Source: Gemmatimonadaceae bacterium
GTDB lineage: Bacteria; Gemmatimonadota; Gemmatimonadetes; Gemmatimonadales; Gemmatimonadaceae
NCBI GenBank assembly: GCA_030835125.1
Contig: JAUQWM010000072.1
Coordinates: 29,898-93,897, forward strand
Reading direction: 5' to 3'
DNA: 64,000 nt
Shown here: one piece after another, positions 35,775 through 45,200 of the stretch
Position numbering within the stretch: position 1 is the stretch's first letter
Layout: each line of letters opens with the position of its first letter
The notes under the pieces: model-generated
Seen by the model: only the letters and a program-made list of their open reading frames with translations
The model's database searches: none
Told to the model about the DNA's origin: nothing
Made by a program: the position numbers and the translations under genes

Positions 35775-37100
35775 ATGGCGCCTTCAGGGGTTTCGGTTTT
35801 TGGCCTTGGTTACGTCGGGTGTGTGACCGCCGCCTGCCTTGCAGACCGCGGGCATCGCGTGATCGGTGTCGACGTGGCCCAGTCCAAGGTCGACCTGCTC
35901 AACGCGGGCCAGGCAACGATCGTCGAGGAGGGTATCGCCGAACTGGTCACCGCAGGACATGCGGCGGGCCGCCTGCGGGCAACGACGTCGGTGGCCGACG
36001 CCGTCGCCACCACGTCCATGTCGCTCATCTGCGTGGGTACGCCATCGCAGGCAAACGGCAACCTTGACCTGACCTATGTCGAGCGCGTCTGCTCGCAGAT
36101 CGGCGAAGCGCTGCGCACCAAGGCATCGCGACACACGGTGGTCATCCGCAGCACCGTCTTTCCGGGGACGACGGAAACGCTGGCGCGCCCGGCCCTCGAG
36201 CGGGCCAGCGGCAAGCGGGCCGGAGTCGACTTCGGACTCTCGATGAACCCCGAGTTCCTGCGCGAGGGCTCCTCCATTCGCGACTTCTATGGCCCGCCAT
36301 TCACGGTGATCGGAACCAGCGACGAAGCGACCGGTCGGGACGTGGCGGCGCTGTACACGGGGATTGACGCCCCCCTCCATGTCGTCGCGACCGGGGTCGC
36401 CGAGATGCTGAAGTACGCGTGTAATGCGTACCATGGCCTCAAGGTCGGCTTTGCCAACGAGATCGGAAACGTGTGCAAGGCACTCGGCGTGGATTCGCAC
36501 GAAGTGATGAACATCTTCGTCCAGGATACGAAGCTGAACGTGTCCAGGGCCTACCTCATTCCGGGGTTCGCCTTTGGTGGCTCATGCCTTCCCAAGGACC
36601 TGCGGGCCATCACGTATCGCGCGCGCCAGCTTGATGTCGCCACGCCCATCCTCGGCGCCACGCTGGAGAGCAACGAGGAGCAGGTGACGCGCGCCTACAA
36701 CATGGTGATGGCTGCCGGAAACCGGCGTGTCGGCGTGCTTGGCCTGGCCTTCAAGGAAGGAACGGACGACCTGCGCGAATCGCCCATGGTCGCGCTGGTG
36801 GAGCGGCTCCTGGGGAAGGGGATCGACCTCGCGATCTACGATCGCGAGGTCTCCCAGGCAAAGCTGATCGGGTCCAACAAGGACTTCATCGAGCGGGAGA
36901 TCCCCCACGTGTGGACGCTGTTCAGGCCGACCGTCGCCGACGTCCTGTCGCACGCCGAAACCGTGATCATCGGCAATGGATCGGCGGAGTTTCGCGGCAT
37001 CGAGCCGCAACTGCGCCCCGGGCAGCTTGTCGTCGACCTGGTGCGTGCGTTCGGCGCGCGACGGAGCGATGGTAGCACGTACGAGGGCATCTGCTGGTGA
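35775..37100 (+). CDS. algD: GDP-mannose 6-dehydrogenase (AlgD-type)
   Basis: A 441-aa UDPGDH/MDH superfamily enzyme. N-terminal Rossmann: FGLGYVGCVTAACLADRG. The catalytic cysteine is in GFAFGGSCLPKDLRAITYRA. The overall sequence follows Pseudomonas AlgD closely, including CNAYHGLKVGFANEIGN and the final EGICW. It would oxidise GDP-mannose to GDP-mannuronate, the alginate precursor. UDP-glucose 6-dehydrogenase is less likely, given the AlgD-like C-terminus. I chose ATG at 35775 as the first start before the Rossmann motif. The start lies 49 bp after the heparinase gene; the next methyltransferase starts within the stop (GTGA). Confidence 0.87.
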   Translation: MAPSGVSVFGLGYVGCVTAACLADRGHRVIGVDVAQSKVDLLNAGQATIVEEGIAELVTAGHAAGRLRATTSVADAVATTSMSLICVGTPSQANGNLDLTYVERVCSQIGEALRTKASRHTVVIRSTVFPGTTETLARPALERASGKRAGVDFGLSMNPEFLREGSSIRDFYGPPFTVIGTSDEATGRDVAALYTGIDAPLHVVATGVAEMLKYACNAYHGLKVGFANEIGNVCKALGVDSHEVMNIFVQDTKLNVSRAYLIPGFAFGGSCLPKDLRAITYRARQLDVATPILGATLESNEEQVTRAYNMVMAAGNRRVGVLGLAFKEGTDDLRESPMVALVERLLGKGIDLAIYDREVSQAKLIGSNKDFIEREIPHVWTLFRPTVADVLSHAETVIIGNGSAEFRGIEPQLRPGQLVVDLVRAFGARRSDGSTYEGICW

Positions 37101-37981
37101 CGGCCCCTGGAGCGACCGAGCTGCGGAGCGGGGAGGCGACGGGTCACGCGGAACAGGTCCGTGCCGGCGAGCGCTTCACGTTCGGGGCGAACTGGCAACG
37201 CTTCCTCCGGCTGCTCGACGACCAGCGCATTGCCCAGGCCGAGGCGTCGCTGCGCTCCATGCTCGAGGTCGAGCGCCTGGATGGTCGCACATTCCTCGAC
37301 GCCGGCTCGGGCAGCGGATTGTTCAGCCTTGCGGCGCGTCGATTGGGTGCGAGCGTCACCTCGTTCGACTTCGATCCCCAGTCCGTCGCCTGCACGGCGG
37401 AATTGCGACGACGGTACTTCCCCGACGATCCGCAGTGGGCCGTGCGCGAGGGCTCGGTCCTCGATGAGGCGTTCATCGCGAGCCTGGGGACCTTCGATGT
37501 CGTGTACTCGTGGGGCGTGCTGCACCACACCGGGTCCATGTGGCCGGCGATCGACCTGGCGCAGCGTGCCGTCGCGCCAGGAGGAAGGTTCTTCCTGGCG
37601 TTGTACAACGACCAGGGACTCAAGTCGGTAGCGTGGCGCGCTCTCAAGCGACTGTACTGCAGCGGACTCCCCGGACGCTGGCTGGTGACCGGGATCTGCG
37701 TGCCGTATTTCGTCCTCCGGAGGCTTGCCGCCGACGTCCTTCGCGGTCGTAACCCGCTCGCGCACTACCGGGACTATCGTGCCAACCGCGGGATGTCCGT
37801 GATCCGGGACTGGGTGGACTGGCTGGGAGGATATCCGTTCGAGGTGGCGTCGATGTCGGCGACGTTCGACTTCCTGCGCGCGCGCGGCTTCCGGCTCGAC
37901 CGGCTGCTCTCCACGCTCGGCAGCGGCTGCAACGAGTTCGTCTTCACGCGCGAGCGGCCGTTTACCCCGGTCCGTGGCTGA
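37097..37981 (+). CDS. Class I SAM-dependent methyltransferase
   Basis: A 294-aa protein with the Rossmann SAM motif FLDAGSGSGLFSLAARRLG (motif I, about 68-86), motif II FDFDPQSV and motif IV FDVVYSWGVLHHTGSMW. The family (UbiE/Coq5-like type) suggests small-molecule or sugar O-methylation. The GTG start overlaps the AlgD stop, and the 3' end overlaps the next GT4 by eight bases, so it is surely co-expressed. A role in EPS methylation is inferred from context only. Confidence 0.85.
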   Translation: MTAPGATELRSGEATGHAEQVRAGERFTFGANWQRFLRLLDDQRIAQAEASLRSMLEVERLDGRTFLDAGSGSGLFSLAARRLGASVTSFDFDPQSVACTAELRRRYFPDDPQWAVREGSVLDEAFIASLGTFDVVYSWGVLHHTGSMWPAIDLAQRAVAPGGRFFLALYNDQGLKSVAWRALKRLYCSGLPGRWLVTGICVPYFVLRRLAADVLRGRNPLAHYRDYRANRGMSVIRDWVDWLGGYPFEVASMSATFDFLRARGFRLDRLLSTLGSGCNEFVFTRERPFTPVRG

Positions 37982-39140
37982 GCGACCCGGGTCGGCAGGG
38001 AGCGACGGCCGGATCCGCGTCGTGCACGTCCTCGACAACCTGAACACCGGCGGCACCGAGCTGAATGCCGTGCGAACCGCGGAGCGGCTCGACCGCACCC
38101 GGTTTGACGTGCAGTTCCTCTGCCTGCAGGCGCACGGGCCGCTCCGGGCCCGGCTCGACGCGGCGGGGATTCCCGTGCGGGAGATTCCCGTTCGCGGGTT
38201 GCTGAGCGCCAGCGCGCTGCGTCGCGGGCTGGAGATCCGCACCCTCGTCAGGCAGTCCCGCATTGACGTGGTGCACGCGCACGATCCGTACGCCAACGTC
38301 CTTGCCGCCCCGTGGGTCCGCCTCGCCGGGCGAGGCGCCGTGATCGCGAGCCAGCGCTGGTGGCGAAACGTGCACGCCCCGCGTGTCCGGGCCGCCAACC
38401 GGATTGCGTATCGCTTTGCGCACCGGGTGCTGGCAAACAGCCCGGCCGTCGGGGAACTGGTGGTGCGGGAAGAAGGCGTCCCGCGCGAGCGCCTCGTCGT
38501 GATCCCGAACTTTGTCGACGAGGGTGCCTTCGAGCCGCTGCAGGACGAACGGCGCGCCTGGCTGCGCCGCCGCCTCGGCCTCGGGGACGATGATCTCGCC
38601 ATCGGGATCGTCGCCAACCTCTATCCGGTGAAGAACCAGGCCATGCTCCTGCGTGCCTTCGCGCGGATCGCGCCGGCGTGGCCGGCAGCGCGGCTGGTGC
38701 TCGTCGGTGAGGGTAAGGAGCGCGGTGCCCTGGAAATTCAGGCAGGCTCGCTCGGCCTCGCCGGCCGTGTATTGCTGCCTGGCACGGTGCCACATGAGCC
38801 CGGAATAGCGAACGTCTTCGAGGTCGCCGTCCTCAGCTCCAACGAGGAGGGGTTCCCGAACTGGGTTGTCGAGGCCATGGCGGCTGGGCGCCCTGTCGTC
38901 GCCACGGCCGTGGGGGGAGTGCCTGACGCGGTGATCGAGGGCGAAACCGGCCATCTCGTGGCTCCCGATGACGATGCCGCGATGGCAGGGGCGATCGAGG
39001 GGTTGCTCGCCGACCCGGGACGGCGAAGGCGTTTTGGCGCCGCCGGGACCGAGCGTGCACGTCGGTTGTATCATGTGGACGCCGTGATGGAGTCCCTTGA
39101 GTCTCTGTATGAGGAACTCGCCGGACTCTACGGCCGTTGA
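37974..39140 (+). CDS. Family 4 glycosyltransferase
   Basis: A 388-aa retaining GT-B enzyme. The acceptor domain has NLNTGGTELNAVRTAERL. The donor domain has IGIVANLYPVKNQAMLLRAFA, VGEGKERGALE and the C-terminal SSNEEGFPNWVVEAMAAG, all typical of GT4. GTG at 37974 overlaps the previous methyltransferase stop. Sugar specificity unknown. With the other GT genes in this locus it implies a repeat unit of at least three or four sugars. Confidence 0.88.
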   Translation: MAERPGSAGSDGRIRVVHVLDNLNTGGTELNAVRTAERLDRTRFDVQFLCLQAHGPLRARLDAAGIPVREIPVRGLLSASALRRGLEIRTLVRQSRIDVVHAHDPYANVLAAPWVRLAGRGAVIASQRWWRNVHAPRVRAANRIAYRFAHRVLANSPAVGELVVREEGVPRERLVVIPNFVDEGAFEPLQDERRAWLRRRLGLGDDDLAIGIVANLYPVKNQAMLLRAFARIAPAWPAARLVLVGEGKERGALEIQAGSLGLAGRVLLPGTVPHEPGIANVFEVAVLSSNEEGFPNWVVEAMAAGRPVVATAVGGVPDAVIEGETGHLVAPDDDAAMAGAIEGLLADPGRRRRFGAAGTERARRLYHVDAVMESLESLYEELAGLYGR

Positions 39141-39171
39141 GAGCGGACTCATACGGTGGTACGTTGGGGCC

Positions 39172-41130
39172 ATGCGGCCCCGATTTCGGCTCCGGGTAAC
39201 GAATCCTCCTCCAGTTCCCGACCACGGGAACAATGCCGAGGTCAGGCGAACGCTGATGATTCCGTCGGTTCTTTTGCAGGCGGTCCTGGTTGGTTGCAGC
39301 GCAGGAACCGGAGCCCAGCCCACTCCGCCGTGGAGCGAAGTCGCAACCGTTGTCGTCACGCTCGAGCGGCCCGCCATCACGCTGGGCCAGCGGGCATCGG
39401 CCCATGCCGTCGGCGTCAACCGACTTGGTGACGCGCTTCCGGAGCGCTCAGTCCGCTGGAACGTCGTCGACGGTTCCGAGTTCCTCCGGGTCGATTCGAA
39501 CGGGACGCTGGTTGCGCTGGCGACCGGCCGGGCCCTGATCTCGGCAAGGGTCGATTCAGCTGTGGCGACCGTGCCAGTTGACGTCCTCCCACCCCCCACC
39601 GACCCCCTGCCGCCTGACGAGCCGGTGGCGCCCCCGGTCGATACGGAGGAAGAGCAGCGGGCAGCCCGGCGCCCCGCATTGCCGCGCGTGTACCTCGACT
39701 TCCCCTTCCCGGCCGTCACCGGCCGCTCGATTACGGTCCCGGCGGGTGGCAACCTCCAGCAGGCGCTCGACCGGGCACAGCGTGGCGACGAGATCGTGCT
39801 GGCCAGCGGCGCGAGCTACGTGGGGAACTTCACGCTTCCCGCAAAGCCCGGAAGCGCGGCTGACGGATGGGTCGTGATCCGGGGAGACCGGGCCTCACGC
39901 CTTCCACCGCTCGGCACGCGCGTTGGCATGAACCACGGCATCCTCATGCCCTCCATCGTCACGCCCAACACGGATCCGGCCTTGCGGGTCCTGCAGGGGG
40001 CAAGCGGATGGCGCATGGTGGGCCTCGAAGTCACGGTCGCTCCCACGGTTCGCGACCAGCAGTACGGGTTGATCTTCCTCGGTGAGGCCGGATCCCCGCA
40101 AACCTCCCTTGCCACCGTTCCCACCGATCTCGTGCTGGACCGGATGTACGTCCACGGGTTGCCGACGACCAACATGAGTCGCTGCGTCGCCCTCAATTCG
40201 GCGCGCACGGCGATCACTGACAGCTACCTTGGCGAGTGTCACGGAAAGGGATTCGACTCGCAGGCGATATGGGGCGGCAACGGCCCCGGTCCGTACAAGA
40301 TCGTGAACAACACACTGGAGGGCGCTGGTGAGAACATCATGTTCGGGGGGTCCGATCCCGCGATCCCCGGCCTCGTGCCCAGCGACATCGAGATCCGGCG
40401 CAATCACATCGTCACTCCGCTCGCGTGGAAGGGCCTCTGGACGAAGAAGAACCTCTTCGAGCTGAAGAACGCTGCGCGGGTGCTGCTGGAGGCGAACGTC
40501 CTCGAGGGTTCGTGGACCGACGGGCAGACGGGGTGGGCGATTGTGCTGAAGTCGGCCAACCAGGCAGGCGGATGCCCGTGGTGCCGGACCACCGACGTCA
40601 CGATTCGGCTGAACCTCGTGCGGAACGTCGGTGGCGGCGTGAACGTGGCCGGCATTGGTGACAATTCGAATGTGGACACCACCGCGCAGCGTATCCTGGT
40701 GACGGAGACCGTGTTCGACGGCATTGGTGCGGGCGCCTACAGCGGCGACCTTCGCGGGTTCCAGTTGCTGTCGGGGTCGATGGACATCACCGTGGAGCGG
40801 ACGGTGGTATCCGGACCGCTGGATGCGGCGCTGATGCTCGACAACCGCCGTCCGGCGGTGCGGGCGAGCTTCCGCGACAACGTCTGGGCGTACGGTCGCT
40901 ATGGCGCCGTCGCGTCAGGCGCAGGGGCCGGAAGTCCGTCACTGCGGGCTGGAGCTCCCGGCGCGGTGTGGGAACGGATGATCTTTGTCGGACCGCAGCG
41001 GCCCGGATTCCCCGTGGGCACCGGCTTTGTGTCCAGCGAGCGTCATGCGTCGACCGCGATTCGAGTGCGTGCCGCAGTCGATTCCGCCACGGCTGGTGTC
41101 GTCCGCGTGAACGGGACCTCCGGCGCGTGA
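39172..41130 (+). CDS. Secreted Ig-like plus right-handed beta-helix protein, probable lipoprotein
   Basis: About 652 aa. A hydrophobic stretch ending VLLQAVLVGCSAG is a lipobox. One bacterial Ig-like (Big_2) domain follows at about 55-135, then a Pro-rich linker (PPPTDPLPPDEPVAPP), then a parallel beta-helix from about 175 to the end (GGNLQQALDRAQRGDEIVLA). Marked conserved elements shared with the 1395-aa protein are ECHGKGFDSQAIWGGNGPGP and the CPWCRTTDVT cysteine pair. Beta-helix proteins include polysaccharide lyases and uronan epimerases, but I see no family-specific active site. ATG at 39172 or 39256 is the start; the latter gives a short signal peptide. Confidence 0.75.
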   Translation: MRPRFRLRVTNPPPVPDHGNNAEVRRTLMIPSVLLQAVLVGCSAGTGAQPTPPWSEVATVVVTLERPAITLGQRASAHAVGVNRLGDALPERSVRWNVVDGSEFLRVDSNGTLVALATGRALISARVDSAVATVPVDVLPPPTDPLPPDEPVAPPVDTEEEQRAARRPALPRVYLDFPFPAVTGRSITVPAGGNLQQALDRAQRGDEIVLASGASYVGNFTLPAKPGSAADGWVVIRGDRASRLPPLGTRVGMNHGILMPSIVTPNTDPALRVLQGASGWRMVGLEVTVAPTVRDQQYGLIFLGEAGSPQTSLATVPTDLVLDRMYVHGLPTTNMSRCVALNSARTAITDSYLGECHGKGFDSQAIWGGNGPGPYKIVNNTLEGAGENIMFGGSDPAIPGLVPSDIEIRRNHIVTPLAWKGLWTKKNLFELKNAARVLLEANVLEGSWTDGQTGWAIVLKSANQAGGCPWCRTTDVTIRLNLVRNVGGGVNVAGIGDNSNVDTTAQRILVTETVFDGIGAGAYSGDLRGFQLLSGSMDITVERTVVSGPLDAALMLDNRRPAVRASFRDNVWAYGRYGAVASGAGAGSPSLRAGAPGAVWERMIFVGPQRPGFPVGTGFVSSERHASTAIRVRAAVDSATAGVVRVNGTSGA

Positions 41131-41158
41131 GGCGCGGTCAGACCGGAGCGGTCACCCC

Positions 41159-42142
41159 GTGAGCGCGAGGTCCGTGGCGCCTGTCTTCGTCGTGGGTTCC
41201 CCGCGCTCCGGGACCACGCTGCTCTACCACATGCTGCTCTCGGCGGGGCGCTTTGCCATCTACCGCGCCGAGACCCACGTGTTCAACACGCTGGCACCGC
41301 GGTTCGGCGACCTCACCCAACGCGGGAACCGCGCCGCGATGGCCGACGTGTTCGCGAGGAGCGACATGTTCACTGTCTCCGGGCTGGACGCGGCGGCGTT
41401 CAAGCGGGAGATCGAGGAGAAGTGCGCGAACGCCGGTGATTTCCTCCGCCTGTTCATGGAGTCGATCTGCCAGGCGCAGGGCGCCACCCGGTGGGCCGAG
41501 ACCACGCCGGTCCACATCCTGCACGTACCGGAGATCAAGGCGACCATTCCCGATGCACTGTTCATCCATGTGGTGCGCGACGGGCGCGACGTCGCCGTCT
41601 CGATGATGAAGCAGGGCTGGGTGCGGACGTTTCCCGGCGACCGGCCCGAACGCGCCGCGGGCGCATTCTGGTCGTGGGTGGTGGAGGCGGGGCAGGCCGC
41701 GAGCCGCGGCCACGCCGGTGATGTCCTGCAGGTGACCTACGAGGAGTTGACCGCGGCGCCGCAGCCGGTCCTTGATCGCATTGGTGCGTTCATCGAACAG
41801 CCGTTGAGCCACGATGACATCCTCCGCGCGGGGGTTGGCTCGGTGAGCAGGCCGAATACCTCTTTCCCGGGGCAGGCACAGCGCTTTCTCGGTCGGTGGA
41901 AGGGGGAACTGGACGAGCCGCGAGCGCGCGCGTTGGAGGTGATGCTGGCGCCGGTGCTCGAACGCCAGGGATACCAGGTCGAGGCTGCGGCGACCGGCGG
42001 TGAGCGTGTTCGGTGGGGCGCGCTGCTCGGCCTGTACCGGGCGTGGTTCGGCGCTCGGCAGGCCCTCAAGGCCACGCCGCTCGCCCACCAACTGGTGTCT
42101 CTCGACCTCTTCGCTCCGGGCGCCGTCAACCCTGGCGCGTAA
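41159..42142 (+). CDS. Sulfotransferase (PAPS-dependent)
   Basis: A 327-aa sulfotransferase-family protein. The 5'-phosphosulfate loop is VVGSPRSGTTLLYHML at the N-terminus; the 3'-phosphate-binding segment is FIHVVRDGRDVAVSMM near residue 140. A basic residue and an acidic catalytic position lie between, as in carbohydrate sulfotransferases. Without a signal peptide it acts in the cytosol, so it would sulfate lipid-linked repeat units before export. The PAPS supply genes are at 50.4-55.2 kb. GTG start chosen, with GGAG ten bases upstream. It lies between the two beta-helix genes. Confidence 0.87.
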   Translation: MSARSVAPVFVVGSPRSGTTLLYHMLLSAGRFAIYRAETHVFNTLAPRFGDLTQRGNRAAMADVFARSDMFTVSGLDAAAFKREIEEKCANAGDFLRLFMESICQAQGATRWAETTPVHILHVPEIKATIPDALFIHVVRDGRDVAVSMMKQGWVRTFPGDRPERAAGAFWSWVVEAGQAASRGHAGDVLQVTYEELTAAPQPVLDRIGAFIEQPLSHDDILRAGVGSVSRPNTSFPGQAQRFLGRWKGELDEPRARALEVMLAPVLERQGYQVEAAATGGERVRWGALLGLYRAWFGARQALKATPLAHQLVSLDLFAPGAVNPGA

Positions 42143-42157
42143 GGCACCCGAAACGAA

Positions 42158-42190
42158 GCGCCCCCGGTCGCGTGGAGCGACCGGGGGCGC
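42158..42190. terminator. Bidirectional terminator between sulfotransferase and Ig/beta-helix genes
   Basis: A perfect 14-bp stem (GCGCCCCCGGTCGC at 42158-42171 and its complement at 42177-42190) with a 5-base loop. It lies between convergent genes ending at 42142 and 42209. Short T-rich runs flank both sides (GTTCGTCTTG and, on the other strand, TTCGTTTCGG). It is the clearest terminator in the window. Confidence 0.8.
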
Positions 42191-42208
42191 GTTCGTCTTG
42201 CGACCGGC

Positions 42209-45200
42209 TTATGGCGTGATCACTCCCGCCACTGCCTGCGCCACCAGCGCGCGGATCTGCGAGGCCAGCGAGGTCGCTCCTTCCGAGCTCACGAACGAGG
42301 TGCCGCTCGGATAGCCCGACTGGGACGCGCCGACCAGTGCCATGTTCGCCCACGACCAGCCAGGGGCGCCGACATTCAGCGATTGCGTGCCCGGGCCAGC
42401 GCCGGACGCGATCACGCCATACTGGCCGCGCGCCCATACGTTGTCACGGAAGGAAGGACTGGCCGTACCGGGGCTGCCGTCCATCATCACGGCCGCCTGC
42501 AGGTTGCCGGCGAGCACCGTGCGCTCGATGGTCACGTTCGCCGTCTCGCTGAGGAGCTGGAAGCCGCGGACGTCACCGGTGTACGGCGCGACGCCGATGT
42601 TTTCCAGCACGGTCTCCGAGACCAGGATGCGGCGTGCCGTCGTGTCCGTCGCGCTGTTGTCACCGCGCGGAGCGACGTTGATGCCGGCCCCCGCGTTGCG
42701 AATCAGGTTGCGGCGGAAGGTCACGTCGGTCGTCCGGCACCAGCGGCATGCGCCGCCCTGGTTCGCCGACTTGAGGATGATCGCCCAACCGGTCTGCGCA
42801 TCCGTCCACGATCCGTCGAACACATTGCCCTCGATCAGGACGCGCGAGGCGTTCTTGAACTCGAGCAGGTTCTTCTTGCTCCACGTGCCCTTCCACGAGA
42901 TCGGCGTGTAGACGTAGTTCCTGAGGATCTCGATGTCGCTGGGCACCAGGCCCGGGATGGTCGGGTCGCTGCCGCCGAACATGATGTTCTCGCCGGCGCC
43001 CTGGAGCGTGTTGTTCACGATCTTGTATGGGCCGGGGCCGTTGCCGCCCCAGATCGCCTGGGAGTCGAATCCCTTCCCGTGACACTCGACGACGTAACTG
43101 TCGGAAACCTGCGAACGAGCCGAATTCAGCGAGATACACCGCGTCAGGTTGGTGTTGGTCTGGCCGTGGATGTACATGCGGTCGAGCACCAGGTCGCTGG
43201 GAACGCTGGCGAGCGTCGACTGCGACGAGCCGGACTCGCCGAGGAAGATCAGGCCCCATTGCTGCGTCGTGACGGACGACGAAACCGTCACCTCGAGACC
43301 GGCCAGCCACCAGCCGCTCGTGCCTGCCGCGGTCTTGATGGCCGGCGAAGTGTTCGGCGACACGATCTTCGGCATCAGTGTGGCATTGGCGGAGGTCACT
43401 CGCGTCCCGATCGACGGAAGCTGCGAGAGCTTGTCGCTGCGGATGGTGATCCAGCCGCTCGCGGACGAGCCGCTCTTGGCCGGCAGCGTGAAGTTGCCAC
43501 TGTAGGTTGCACCTGCCGCCAGCACGATCTCATCACCACGCTGGGCGTTGTTCAATGCCGTCTGGAGGTTGCCGCCAGCCGGGACGATGATGCTCTGGCC
43601 GGTCTTGGCGGGGTAATTGAAGTTGAGGTAGGTGCGGGGCAACTCGACGTTGGCGGTTGTCGGCGGCGGCGGGGGCGGCGGCAGGAGCAGTGCCGTGATC
43701 GTCAAGCTCGCCGAGCCGGTCTTGCCGTCGATCGTCGCCGTCACCGGCACGATACCGGCCAGGAGGGCCGTCACGACGCCTGACGAGGAGACCTGCGCGA
43801 GCAGGCCGCCACCCGACCAGGTCACCGTGCGACCGGTGATGACGTTGCCCTGCGCATCCTTGGCAACCGCGGTGGCCTGCGCGGACCCGCCAATGAGGAT
43901 GCTTGACTGTGACAGGCTGACGGTCACCGTCGCCAGGGTGGCGGGCGCTGGTGCACCCGGTGTCGGCGCGGGCGCGGTCACCGTAACCGCGAGACTCCCC
44001 GTGAAGCCTGAGGCGGCGGCACGGATCGTGGCCGAGCCGGCGCTGACCGCCGTCACCAGGCCACTCGGGCTGACCGTGGCGACTGCGGCATTGGAGGTGG
44101 TCCAGGTGAACGTCGTCCCGCCCATCACGTTCCCCTGCGTGTCCTGCGCAACGGCCTGCGCCTGCGTCGTCTCGTCAACCACCAGCGACTTGGACGACGG
44201 GGAGACCGTGATCGACGCCATGGTGGGCGCCGTGGCGACTGCCGTGACGCGGAACGTCTCGGTCTTCGTGATACCGCCGCTGGTCGCGCGCATCCTGGTG
44301 GTGCCGGCGCCGATGCCCTTCACGACGCCGCTCGCGGAAACCGTGATGATGGCGGCGTTCTCGGTCGAGTAGCTGACCGTCCGCCCCGTCAGGACATTTC
44401 CCTGCGTGTCCAGGAGCGTGACGACGCTCTGGACAGACTGGCCAACGACGATGTCCTGTGTCGGCACCTCGATCATGACCGTGGCGACTGCCGCAGGCGC
44501 CGAGACGGTCACGGTCAGGGACGCGGAGCCGGAGACGTTCTCACTGCGTGCCATGATGGCAACCGTGCCGCCCTGGCGAGCGGTGACCTGGCCGCTGGCG
44601 CTGACCTGCGCGACCGCGGTGTCGAGGCTGAACCAGGTGATCGGTCGCCCGGTCAGCACCTGCCCGGCGGCGTCCCTCAGGACCGCCGTGGCCTGCGTCT
44701 GCTGGCCCGCGCTGAGCGCCGAGTTCGCGAGATTCACCGCGACGCTCGCGACGGCCGACGGGGCTGGCGCGTTCACGTCCACCGAAACGGCCGCGGTCTT
44801 GCCCTCGATATTGGCGATGACATTCGTGGTGCCGGCGCCCTTCGCGGTGACGACACCGGAAGCGTTCACCGTCGCGACCGCCGTGTTCTGGCTCGACCAC
44901 GAGACCACGCGTCCAGGAAGGACGTTCTGGAAGTAGTCCATGGCCGTCGCGCTCACCGAGCCAGTCTGTCCCTCGGTCAGCGTGATGGAGGCCGGCGAGA
45001 CCTGCACCGAGACCACTGGCGCGTTGACGACCGATGCCGTCACACTGGCGCTCAGGGCGCCGCTCGTCGCGGTGATGGTCGCCGAGCCCGCGGACTGCGT
45101 GCTGAGCATCCCGGTGCCGGAGACGAGGGCCACCGCGGGGTTGCTGGTAGTCCACGTGAACGACTGGCCCGTGATTTCGATGCCGTTCTGGTCGAGCACC

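Noticed and set aside
41138..42091. Long minus-strand frame antisense to the sulfotransferase
   Set aside because: Shadow composition in a GC-rich gene; the sulfotransferase on the plus strand has both cofactor motifs.
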